Shown here: one piece after another, positions 18,401-25,650 of the stretch | How the letters are laid out: every line of letters begins with the position of its first letter | How positions within the stretch are numbered: the first letter of the stretch is position 1 | Assembly (NCBI GenBank): GCA_011389735.1 | Contig: JAABTS010000023.1 | Coordinates: forward strand, 1 to 48,967 | Source of the DNA: Desulfobacteraceae bacterium | GTDB lineage: Bacteria; Desulfobacterota; Desulfobacteria; Desulfobacterales; JAABTS01 | Direction: 5' to 3' | DNA: 48,967 bases | The notes under the pieces: model-generated | Database searches by the model: none | What the model was told of the DNA's origin: nothing | What the model saw: the letters and a program-made list of their open reading frames with translations, nothing else | Program-made: the position numbers and the translations under genes

Positions 18401-19200
18401 TCCTTGCCGGTCCTGCTTCGCAATGCGTCCAGATGGTTTTCGCGGCTCAACGTCAAAAGAAATTGCTGAAATTCGTCCCGGCCAAGGAGAACGAGTAGTG
18501 ATATTCCGGCGGAATCCCGGCCTCTGACCTCAAGCCGGTCTATACTGTTCAGCACTGAATTGATTTTTTTGAACAGGATCAGATTCGGTTCCGGAAAACT
18601 CGTCGGCGCTATCCCGTTCATAAGATTTAGAATTTTATGAATATTGGCTTCTATCTCCGTATTGAGACACCATGCGGCGTCTTTGAGATTTTCGATAGAC
18701 GCCGCGATTTGTTCGGCCGGCCCCACTTCGATATTTCCGATATGCTTATTGACAAAGGCCGTTCGATTGTCGGCGATACGGGCGATACGATCCGCCAAAG
18801 CAGGAATTTCATCCCTTAACGACTGATTTTCCAGAATTCGAATGAACCAATGGTCCCGCTTGAGTGAGCGGACTCCCGTCAATAACTCACCGGTTCCGTT
18901 TATGAACTCCATGTCCTGGGTTGTCTGAAGAATTGACAAGTCGTTTGACGGCTGCGCCTCTTCGATGTCGGACACCATCTTTTTCAAAGCGTCGATCTCG
19001 ATGTATTCTTCACGAGAATCCGAAGGCTTAAAGGTTATGACACAGGCCATGCCGCAATAAAAAGAGATCGGCCGGTAGGGGAATAAGATAATCGACCGGC
19101 ATGGTGCGTGTGAAGGATGCTTTCCAATATATAGATTATAACGAAAACACGACTTGAAAATATGCAGCAGCTTTTTCCAGCGCCAGGGAGTGTGCGGCAT
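15448..19200 (-). CDS. Giant GlmS-like SIS-domain protein
   Basis: The 1250 aa are about twice the length of glucosamine-6-phosphate synthase (about 610), which makes GlcN-6-P from fructose-6-P and glutamine. GlmS-like motifs appear in order: RLEVRGRDSAG (222-232), HTRWASIG (near 331), a first SIS domain with AISQSGTTTDTN (near 667) and VASTKAF (near 721), and a second SIS domain ending near 935. About 150 residues are inserted before RGRDSAG and about 300 follow the second SIS domain. The start at 19200 has an excellent AAAGGAG site, which leaves a 48-residue leader before C49-G50-M-A-C-V-I, the stretch resembling the GlmS N-terminal CGIVG. The alternative start M51 has no ribosome binding site. 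The C-terminal catalytic Lys segment of GlmS is not recognisable. Amidotransferase activity is uncertain. Confidence 0.8.
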   Translation of the reverse strand: MPHTPWRWKKLLHIFKSCFRYNLYIGKHPSHAPCRSIILFPYRPISFYCGMACVITFKPSDSREEYIEIDALKKMVSDIEEAQPSNDLSILQTTQDMEFINGTGELLTGVRSLKRDHWFIRILENQSLRDEIPALADRIARIADNRTAFVNKHIGNIEVGPAEQIAASIENLKDAAWCLNTEIEANIHKILNLMNGIAPTSFPEPNLILFKKINSVLNSIDRLEVRGRDSAGISLLVLLGRDEFQQFLLTLSRENHLDALRSRTGKDVLLNGCIGIREIENGTVSVSIAYKVAAGIGSLGDNVAFIRNQINEDPIFQTLVAFPNISNIVSSHTRWASIGAITEPNCHPVDNAAGDLFNPSDALEALPVWPKGMIYVCLNGDIDNYVSIRENLEKEGFKISGEITTDTKIIPLKIEYYLKQGHDVTESFRLAVNSFEGSHAISMSTDLEPGKVFLAQKGGGQAIFVGMAKDHYMPASEVYGFVEDTDEYLKLDGEKQFNGKNGLTSGQIVILDQNSRGGLNGVKAMYYDGTPLTFGVEDIKRTRITSRDIDRQHFPHYFLKEISESPASVEKTLQNRWKIKEGRYQVMLDESIVPESIEKAFSENKIRKILFIGQGTAGVAALACANIMTYYMRDPNLLITAYKASELSGFNLIEDLESPKMSDTLVVAISQSGTTTDTNRSIDMVKELGAYTISIVNRRDSDITFKTDGVLYTSSGRDVEMSVASTKAFYSQIVAGALLGLYLAQLTGKRDNLFVTGELQTLLRIPGYMRKILTLKPDIEASAAGLSPSKLYWAAVGSGPNKASADEIRIKLSELCYKTISSDYVEDKKHIDLSSEPLIIVCAAGTRDTVIGDIVKDTAIFHAHNATPVVIANEGEYRFAPYAESIFHVPVVSEHLAPILNTLVGHIWGYYAALAINEGSKFMYDFREEVRNAVSEYTENGMDIYELVLEKTFREKMVAFYNEFKKKFGRDRFSSSVALVADLTLLLKYLSGRLPVADFELDFGIKGTATNMLNKLLETVSEIVNRMSRPVDAIKHQAKTVTVGTSRIAEKFEGVLFDALHEHDISESQLTTNNVIVIRNLQKIISSINGSILYQISGLNLLGDATDETRIHILKKTGTLASIPSRVEQDNQLKGTKRIIVRQGNVYIGKGRRDERSILIIPIISTNADTPNIIEHLLLLNIDLNKEASLQEKIKALGGKYEHIKNIVQENSVAWNDRFIEFVTIDDLFGKSAEKIGEYIVEDQSKSKGA

Positions 19201-19217
19201 TTAATTCTCCTTTACGT

Positions 19218-19489
19218 TTACATGGATTTTCAGCAATTATATTTCAGAAAGCCTGCGGTAGGAGATATGGTCTTCCAGAAATCAAATTCCACTGAGTTGT
19301 CGGCCCGGAATATACGAATATAGTATGATCCCGGCCCCGCCCCCTTGAAAAAATTCAATTTCTGAAAACCTGAAATGCAAATTTTATATTCCCGACCGAT
19401 AAAATCCTGAAATTTAATGTCTGAAAGGCGATATTCATATATTCCGCGCAGCCTGCAACACATTGGAATTCCATTTCCGGAAGGCTATA
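19218..19489. repeat. Nested R1 elements (copy H cluster)
   Basis: An outer E/F-type R1 begins TGGATTTTCAGCAATTATAT and ends AATGTCTGAAAGGCGATA (about 19431). Its centre is interrupted by a main-type R1 at about 19267-19372 (GTCTTCCAGAAATCAAATTC to CAATTTCTGAAAACCTG). A further half-element ending CATTTCCGGAAGGCTATA follows to 19489. The cluster fills the gap between the PBP and SIS genes. Confidence 0.65.
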
Positions 19490-19531
19490 ATAAAGCGCGG
19501 ACACGGTCCGGAGTATTCCGGCTCCGGAGCA

Positions 19532-20869
19532 TTATTCCTTCACAAGGCCGCCGTTTTGTAAATTCGTCGCATGTTGTGCAAAATACCGTTGAATGGCCTT
19601 TTGAGCGTACCACCCCGCTCGTTTGCCGATATATTGATCATGCGCCACCACGACGGATAAAGCTATTTTTTCAACGCCTTCGTTTTCCGATGCGAAACCT
19701 GCAAACCAGTCGTATCTGATCCCTTCATGAACACGGCTCAATATGCTGCCGCTCTTTCCTCCGATTGCCAGCCGCGACAACACCGGATCTTTATGAGCGT
19801 TTCTGAAAAACCTCCGAAATGTCCCGGATTCGACTGCGGCCGTCATCAGTTGTCGCAGCATTTTGGCGGACTGAGCAGTCATGGCTCGATTCAAAGGATT
19901 CGACCGGGCGTTATAGATGGTTTTTCTGCTTGAATCCTTGACCTGATCTACAATCGTGGGGCTTATAAGCCATCCGCCGTTTACGACGGCGCCGGCGATC
20001 ATGGCCGCGTGAAGCGGGGTGATTAACGTCCGCCGATTGAAACCGCATGCGACTTCGGCCCAGTTATAAGGATCATCGTCGATTTCCATGACGCTTTTAG
20101 TGAACGGTATTTCCAAAGGAATTTCCCGGTTGAATCCAAACGCCTCAGCGTGTTGCTCCAATAAACTTTTTCCAACGTGATGAAGACCGATTTGGCCGAA
20201 CACCGGATTGATGGATTGGGCGAAGGAGTCTTCCAGGCTGACGGTAACCGTTTTGCGATGGGATTTTTTCTTCAACTGGGATTTGTACAAAGTATATTTG
20301 CCGCCCGGAAACCGGAATTCGGTTTCCGGCTTGAAATTACAATTTTCGATAGCCGCCGTGGCTGTAACGATTTTAAAAACACTCGCCGCCGGCAATGCGA
20401 CCGACATACATACATTAGTTTCCGGATCTTGTTTATCATAGCTGACCATGGACAGGATTCTGCCCGAATAGGGATCGAGCATGACAATGGAAATGTATCT
20501 GGACGTATCGCGATCCAGAATGTTTAGCAGGTAAGTTTGCAGATCCGGCAGGATACTTGTCGCCAGAGTGATTTTTTCATCCCCTCGCCGGCCTTCGATC
20601 TCTTGGCTCCGGAGGTTGACGGGGGAAGGGGCGGCCAGACGGGCGAGCAGACCGTCCTTCTCGGCGATGATTCTCCGATGTTCCTCGGAAACAATTTCAT
20701 CGGGAACTGAAGGCTGATGCACAGCGATTCCCAAACCGCTCATCAGCCCGGCGACCATCATCCAAAGGATAAACAACACGCCGCCGATTTTTAGGCTCCA
20801 GCGGATTTTTCCCCTTATTCCTCTATTAGATTCAATCCGTTTTGTTCGAAGACGCTTTCGCCCAATCAT
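19532..20869 (-). CDS. Penicillin-binding transpeptidase-domain protein
   Basis: This 445-aa, membrane-anchored D,D-transpeptidase-like protein would cross-link peptidoglycan in the periplasm. One hydrophobic anchor lies at about residues 27-50 after a basic N-terminus. The penicillin-binding motifs are S163-V-F-K, S219-I-N, and GGKSGS near residue 373. There is no glycosyltransferase (GT51) domain and no obvious PASTA or dimerisation domain, so it is a short class B-like protein rather than a complete PBP2 or PBP3. Its ATG overlaps the metG stop by 4 nt, so it is translated from the same message. Confidence 0.88.
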   Translation of the reverse strand: MIGRKRLRTKRIESNRGIRGKIRWSLKIGGVLFILWMMVAGLMSGLGIAVHQPSVPDEIVSEEHRRIIAEKDGLLARLAAPSPVNLRSQEIEGRRGDEKITLATSILPDLQTYLLNILDRDTSRYISIVMLDPYSGRILSMVSYDKQDPETNVCMSVALPAASVFKIVTATAAIENCNFKPETEFRFPGGKYTLYKSQLKKKSHRKTVTVSLEDSFAQSINPVFGQIGLHHVGKSLLEQHAEAFGFNREIPLEIPFTKSVMEIDDDPYNWAEVACGFNRRTLITPLHAAMIAGAVVNGGWLISPTIVDQVKDSSRKTIYNARSNPLNRAMTAQSAKMLRQLMTAAVESGTFRRFFRNAHKDPVLSRLAIGGKSGSILSRVHEGIRYDWFAGFASENEGVEKIALSVVVAHDQYIGKRAGWYAQKAIQRYFAQHATNLQNGGLVKE

Positions 20870-22806
20870 TTTACGATCGTTCCGGATTTAATGGGTTTAT
20901 CGATTGTTGAAACCAATACTTTTTTATCGTCCACAGCAGCCAGAATCATGCCTTCGGACATGATCCCCATAAGCTTGACGGGCTTTAAATTGACCACCAT
21001 AATGACCTGTTTCCCAACGATTTCATCGGGCGTGTAACTTCCTGCAATACCAGCCACCACCGTGCGCTTTTCGCCGATATCGACTTCTAACTTGAGCAGC
21101 TTTTTCGCCCGGGGGACCGGTTCCGCAGTAAGCACCGTCGCCACCCGTAGATCGGCCCTGGCGAATTCGTCGATGGCGATTTGAGGTTTCAATGGCGGTA
21201 CGACGCCTGTTTCACCGGTTTCTTCGGCGTTATCGGCTTCATCCGAAAAGGATTTGATTTCGCAGCGGGGAAAGAGCGTCGCCGCCTTTGGGATTTCCGT
21301 ACCCGGCGCCATATATTTCCAGGTTCTCAATTTATCAATGGTGTCGAATTCATGTTTTGCGTCCATCCCGAGCTGTTTTCTCATCTCCAGAGAGGATTCG
21401 GGCATGAACGGATACAATAGCCCCGAAACGACTCGTAATCCTTCAAGCAGATCATAGATCACCGTCGCCAACTGGGTTCGGTTCGATTTTTTCTTGGCCA
21501 GTTCCCACGGAGCCATAAGATCGATATATTTGTTCATACTGCTGACCAATTCCCAGATGGAAGAGATCGCTTTGTGAAATGCAAAGTTTTCCATCGCCGA
21601 TTCAAATGCGCTGATTGCATTGGCCGCATCCGACTTCAAACCGCCGGAATCGAATTGCTGAAGCTCTTCCTCGGTCTCGGTGTCAAGGTTGGGAATAACC
21701 CCTTTGAAATATTTGTGGGTCATCGTGATCACTCGTTTAAACAAATTCCCCAGATCGTTGGCCAGGTCGGAATTGTTTCTTTGAATCAGCGTTTCTTCAT
21801 CGAAATTGGAATCCAGCCCGAACGCCATTTCCCTCATTAGAAAAAACCGGAACACGTCGAGCCCGTATATGTTTTTCAGATCGAGCGGTTCGGCGACGTT
21901 GCCGAGGGTTTTGGACATTTTTTGATGGTTTACGTTCCAATATCCATGAACATTCAAGTGTTTATATAGCGGAATTCCGGCCGCCTTGAGCATGATGGGC
22001 CAGTAAATTCCGTGCGGCTTGAGGATATCCTTGGCCACGATATGCTGAACGGACGACCAGTATTTGTGATATAATTCGCCGTCGGGATAGTTCAGCGCCG
22101 AAACGTAATTCAAAAGGGCGTCGAACCATACATAGGTGACATAGTCCTTGTCAAAGGGAAGGGTGATTCCCCACTTCAGCCTTGATTTGGGCCTGGATAT
22201 GCACAGATCCTCGAGCGGCTCCCGGAGAAACGCCAGAACTTCGTTACGATACCGTTCCGGCCGGATGAAATCCGGATGTTTGTGAATATGATCGATAAGC
22301 CAATCCTGATATCGACTCATCTTGAAAAAATAATTGGATTCCTTGATGGTTTCCGGAGCCATTTCGTGATCCGGGCATTTGCCGTCGACCAGTTCCCGTT
22401 CCGTATAAAACCGTTCGCATCCGAAACAATACATGCCTTCGTATTCGCTGAAATAAATATCCCCGGAATCCCAAATTTTTTGAAGCACATGTTCGACCAC
22501 GGCGATATGCTCTGCGTCCGTCGTCCGGATGAACCGGTCATATTTGATATTCAATTCCGGCCACAACGCCCGAAACATATCGCTGATTTTATCCACATAA
22601 ACCCTTGGACTGACGTTCTCTTTCCGGGCGGCCCGGATAATTTTATCTCCGTGTTCGTCGGTTCCCGTCAAAAAAAAGGAATCCAGCCCCTGCATCTCCT
22701 TGAAACGCCGGGCTACGTCCCCGACAATCGTGGTGTATGCATGACCCAGATGAGGTTTTGCGTTTACATAATATATTGGTGTTGTAATATAGAAAGTTTC
22801 AACCAT
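20866..22806 (-). CDS. metG: Methionyl-tRNA synthetase
   Basis: It charges tRNA-Met. The 646 aa have the class I HIGH-type motif HLGHAYT near the N-terminus, a zinc-knuckle region (CFGCERFYTEREL...KCPDH), KMSKTLGNV, the anticodon-binding helical domain, and a C-terminal Trbp111-like tRNA-binding domain (FARADLRVATVL...KPVKLMGIMSEGM). The ATG at 22806 follows AGGAG by 5 nt; a GTG two codons earlier overlaps that site and is less likely. It lies between ricT (upstream, 42-nt gap) and the PBP gene (4-nt overlap). Confidence 0.97.
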   Translation of the reverse strand: MVETFYITTPIYYVNAKPHLGHAYTTIVGDVARRFKEMQGLDSFFLTGTDEHGDKIIRAARKENVSPRVYVDKISDMFRALWPELNIKYDRFIRTTDAEHIAVVEHVLQKIWDSGDIYFSEYEGMYCFGCERFYTERELVDGKCPDHEMAPETIKESNYFFKMSRYQDWLIDHIHKHPDFIRPERYRNEVLAFLREPLEDLCISRPKSRLKWGITLPFDKDYVTYVWFDALLNYVSALNYPDGELYHKYWSSVQHIVAKDILKPHGIYWPIMLKAAGIPLYKHLNVHGYWNVNHQKMSKTLGNVAEPLDLKNIYGLDVFRFFLMREMAFGLDSNFDEETLIQRNNSDLANDLGNLFKRVITMTHKYFKGVIPNLDTETEEELQQFDSGGLKSDAANAISAFESAMENFAFHKAISSIWELVSSMNKYIDLMAPWELAKKKSNRTQLATVIYDLLEGLRVVSGLLYPFMPESSLEMRKQLGMDAKHEFDTIDKLRTWKYMAPGTEIPKAATLFPRCEIKSFSDEADNAEETGETGVVPPLKPQIAIDEFARADLRVATVLTAEPVPRAKKLLKLEVDIGEKRTVVAGIAGSYTPDEIVGKQVIMVVNLKPVKLMGIMSEGMILAAVDDKKVLVSTIDKPIKSGTIVK

Positions 22807-22848
22807 ATTCACTCCTGAATGAATGTCCTGTTCAATGCCGGTTTGATT

Positions 22849-23646
22849 TCAGCTTTTAACTGCGATTTCATCCAATTTAACTTCGATTTCATGGCCATCC
22901 TCCTTTTTGATCCCGATTTTATTGCCGATCACATTGTGCCGGATGACCTTTCCTTCACAATTTGCGATTTTAACACGTTTCCCGATTTTCGGAAATTCCT
23001 TTTTTAAAATTTTGTAGGTCTCGTTTTCAAACGTCAAGCAACACATCAACCTGCCGCACAAACCCGATATTTTTGTCGGGTTTAAGGACAGGTTCTGTTC
23101 TTTCGCCATTCGAATGGAAACCGGGTCGAATTTTTCCAGAAACTGCGAACAGCAGATCATACGGCCGCATCGCCCGATTCCGCCGCACATTTTGGCCTGG
23201 TTTCGGATACCCACCTGTCTCATTTCAATACGAATCCGGTACTCCTTGACCAGCATTTTTACAAGCTGGCGAAAATCGACCCGGCCTTCAGCCGTGAAAT
23301 AAAATGTCAGCTTTGTGGAATCAAAGGTGCTTTCCACGCTGAACAAATTCATTTTCAGGTTCAATTGTTGGATACATTCAAGGCAAAATTCCTGAGCCGC
23401 TTTTTCGACTTCCAAATTTTTGTCCAATTGACTGAAATCGTTTTCATTTGCAAGTCGATGCACTTTTTTCAGCGGGATCTTCGGCTCTTCTTCAATGACC
23501 TCGGGCGGCGTCACAATAATGCCGAAACTGAGGCCGTTTTCAGTTTCGACAATAACCGAATCCCCCAATTTCAATACAAAAAGACCCGCGTCGAAATTGT
23601 AAACTTTGCCGGCGGGTTTAAAGCGCACGCCTACGATTTTGTACAT
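22849..23646 (-). CDS. ricT: PSP1-domain protein, RicT/YaaT family
   Basis: This 265-aa cytosolic protein has the cysteine clusters CGGIGRCGRMICC and SGLCGRLMCCL in the C-terminal half. In Bacillus RicT such cysteines take part in Fe-S cluster binding within the RicA-RicF-RicT complex, which affects mRNA processing; the role in Proteobacteria is not established. The N-terminal part, with the GVRFKPAGKVYNFDA start, is the PSP1 domain. It starts 5 nt after the holB stop and precedes metG, an order I know as conserved. No ricA or ricF gene is nearby. Confidence 0.9.
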   Translation of the reverse strand: MYKIVGVRFKPAGKVYNFDAGLFVLKLGDSVIVETENGLSFGIIVTPPEVIEEEPKIPLKKVHRLANENDFSQLDKNLEVEKAAQEFCLECIQQLNLKMNLFSVESTFDSTKLTFYFTAEGRVDFRQLVKMLVKEYRIRIEMRQVGIRNQAKMCGGIGRCGRMICCSQFLEKFDPVSIRMAKEQNLSLNPTKISGLCGRLMCCLTFENETYKILKKEFPKIGKRVKIANCEGKVIRHNVIGNKIGIKKEDGHEIEVKLDEIAVKS

Positions 23647-23651
23647 TTACT

Positions 23652-24746
23652 TCACCCGGTTTTTGAGAATTGAATCAACATGGTTTCGACCGTCAATCTT
23701 GGATTGGCGTTGCTCAGAATCGCCCGGCGAGCCGATTCCACAGCCCGAATCCGGCTCAGAAGTTTATCTGTCGCCTCATCCACGGATAGTCGACGAATTT
23801 TCTCGGCGGCGTCATAATTGATGATTTTATGAGGTATGTACTTCCCGATCAAAACGTCTCTCAACCACATATACAATATATCGAGATCTTCGGCAAGCAT
23901 ATCCTTGTTTTTGGAGATTTTTTCCGCGAAGGCGAAAATAAGGGGCAAGTTCTTTTTTGATCCGGCGTCTCCCAGCCCGCTGTTTTCAACCAGCCAGTCT
24001 CTCCGGACGGTCTGTTTCAGAAAAGCTCCCGCGTCCGAAAGTTCAAAGGCCCTGGAAAACGCTCCGCCGGCGGCCAGTGAAATCGCTTTGGCCTTTTCCC
24101 CGGACGCCCGGTTCGTATCGATAAGCATTTTTTCAATACAATCGTTTGGAATGGGATTGAAGTGGAAATGCTGACATCGGGAAACGATTGTGGGCAAAAG
24201 GTCCGATTTTTGACCGGCCGTCAATATCAAGAAAGTTCTTTCGGGGGGCTCCTCGAGCATTTTTAGAAAGGAATTGGCGGCCTCGGCGTTCATATGCTGG
24301 ACGTTCGTTATGATCACGAATCGCCGCATAGCCTCATAAGGCCGCATGTCCAACGAAGATAAAAGATCTCGAATACGGTCGATACGGATATAGCGCCCGG
24401 ACGGTTCAACGATATGAATATCCGGATGATTTCCGGTTTTTATTTTTCTGCATGGTTTACATACTCCGCAGGGCCGCACGAATGAATCCGAAACCGGTAA
24501 CGACCGGTTTTCGCTGTCCCGGAGGCCGGAATCCGTGGCGGGATTATCCTGTGAAACGCAATTGCAAGCCATAGCGAACGACAAAGCCGCGCTTCGTTTG
24601 CCGGCGCCCTCGATTCCGGTAAAAAGGATTGCATGAGGGATGGATTCCTTTTCAAGAATCCCGGCGAGAAATCGATAGGCTTTCTGTCCATAATGAACAG
24701 CCGCGTCAGGAGTAATGACGGGAATCGGCTCGAACCCTTTCTTCAA
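23652..24746 (-). CDS. holB: DNA polymerase III subunit delta-prime
   Basis: This 364-aa clamp-loader AAA+ subunit has the Walker A loop TGIEGAGKRSAALSF at about 43-57, a zinc-type Cys cluster (CGVCKPCRK preceded by CNC), the segment FLKMLEEPPERTFLILTA and the SRC motif in PTIVSRCQHFHF. The initiation codon is TTG, 13 nt after the IHF/HU stop and without a visible Shine-Dalgarno, so translation is probably coupled to the upstream gene. It is followed by ricT with a 5-nt gap. Confidence 0.93.
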   Translation of the reverse strand: MKKGFEPIPVITPDAAVHYGQKAYRFLAGILEKESIPHAILFTGIEGAGKRSAALSFAMACNCVSQDNPATDSGLRDSENRSLPVSDSFVRPCGVCKPCRKIKTGNHPDIHIVEPSGRYIRIDRIRDLLSSLDMRPYEAMRRFVIITNVQHMNAEAANSFLKMLEEPPERTFLILTAGQKSDLLPTIVSRCQHFHFNPIPNDCIEKMLIDTNRASGEKAKAISLAAGGAFSRAFELSDAGAFLKQTVRRDWLVENSGLGDAGSKKNLPLIFAFAEKISKNKDMLAEDLDILYMWLRDVLIGKYIPHKIINYDAAEKIRRLSVDEATDKLLSRIRAVESARRAILSNANPRLTVETMLIQFSKTG

Positions 24747-24759
24747 TCGATCGGATAAA

Positions 24760-25035
24760 TTAATAATCCACTCTTTCCTTCAGTTCCTTACCGCATTTAA
24801 AAAACGGAAGCTTTTTAGGCGTGATAGTCACCTTGTCGCCGGTTTTTGGGTTCCTGCCGGTGTAGCTTTTATAGTGTTTCACATAAAAACTGCACAGCCC
24901 TCTGATTTCTACACGATCTCCCTGAGCGAGCGCATCGGCCATGTTTTCAAAAAAGATTTCAACGACCTGAGCGGCCTCGGCTTTTGAAATATTCGCCTTG
25001 CTCTTCAGTGAGGAAATTAATTCCAATTTGTTCAT
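24760..25035 (-). CDS. IHF/HU family DNA-bending protein
   Basis: This 91-aa nucleoid protein has the family signature GRNPKTGDKVTITPKKLPFFKCGKELKERV and the central VEIRGLCSFYVKHYKSYTGRNP. The IEIRG(F)GSF-like segment and the TGRNPKTG arm resemble the IHF beta subunit more than HU, though a Cys replaces the usual Gly. IHF bends DNA sharply at specific sites and works as a heterodimer. An AAAGGAG site stands 5 nt before the ATG. A consensus-like promoter lies between it and the NusG-like gene. Confidence 0.92.
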   Translation of the reverse strand: MNKLELISSLKSKANISKAEAAQVVEIFFENMADALAQGDRVEIRGLCSFYVKHYKSYTGRNPKTGDKVTITPKKLPFFKCGKELKERVDY

Positions 25036-25090
25036 AACAGCTCCTTTACAATTCCGTTAGAGGCGCCACCACGTTCCGCGCATTTGATTC

Positions 25091-25118
25091 ATACTAACAT
25101 AATTCCATAAGATGTCAA
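25091..25118 (-). promoter_or_regulatory. Predicted sigma-70 promoter for the IHF-holB-ricT-metG-PBP genes
   Basis: On the minus strand TTGACA (25113-25118) and TAGTAT (25091-25096) are separated by 16 nt. The -35 hexamer is perfect and the -10 matches 4 of 6. It lies in the 87-nt gap after the NusG-like gene, so the downstream genes can be expressed apart from lptD. Confidence 0.55.
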
Positions 25119-25122
25119 GATG

Positions 25123-25650
25123 TTATGACAATATTTCAGGTAAAATTTCAATATCGTCCTCCTCGACTTCCACAGCGGCGAACCGGCCCAAGGCCTGAAT
25201 ATAAACGACCACGCGGCCTTTTCCCTGATACCGAAGGAACACCCCGGTCACTCCGGTGAAAGGGCCGTTTATGACAATAATACTATTGCCTTTGCGAAAA
25301 CGGGAGCCCGTCACAACCGGCATATCCGTGGACACCATAATCCTGAGCGATTCAATGTGATTTTCAGGCACCGGCACCGGTCCGTGAGACGTTCCGATAA
25401 TTCGAACGGCCCCGATCGTTTTTAAAATTTCAAGATGTTCCGTTGGTTGAAGATCGCTCTTGACAAATACATAGCCCGGGAAAAGCGGCTGGTGTATCAT
25501 CAATTTCCGGTCTTTACGCTTGCTTTTGACTCTGACTTTGGGTGTAAACACTTCCAGTTTTTTTTTTCGAAGGCGTTCATCCACAACATTTTCGAAACGG
25601 CTTCGGGTGTGCAACACCCACCATGAAGGTTCATATTGATTAGTCGTCAT
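25123..25650 (-). CDS. NusG-family specialised paralog (RfaH/UpxY-like)
   Basis: The 175 aa consist of an NGN domain (about 8-105, WWVLHTRSRFENVVDERLRKK and PLFPGYVFVKSD) and a KOW domain (about 115-170, KGNSIIVINGPFTGVTGVFLR). NusG-family proteins bind elongating RNA polymerase; paralogs such as RfaH, LoaP and UpxY are dedicated to antitermination of long, often surface-polysaccharide, operons. Divergence from housekeeping NusG and the absence of secE/rplK neighbours argue for a specialised paralog. Its ATG overlaps the lptD stop by 4 nt, which ties it to outer-membrane biogenesis. The target operon is unknown; I did not find an ops-like element here. Confidence 0.88.
   Translation of the reverse strand: MTTNQYEPSWWVLHTRSRFENVVDERLRKKKLEVFTPKVRVKSKRKDRKLMIHQPLFPGYVFVKSDLQPTEHLEILKTIGAVRIIGTSHGPVPVPENHIESLRIMVSTDMPVVTGSRFRKGNSIIVINGPFTGVTGVFLRYQGKGRVVVYIQALGRFAAVEVEEDDIEILPEILS

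Noticed and set aside
25123-25650. Housekeeping nusG assignment
   Set aside because: There is no secE, rplK or rplA context, and coupling to lptD and divergence favour a specialised paralog, though a genome search for a second nusG would settle it.
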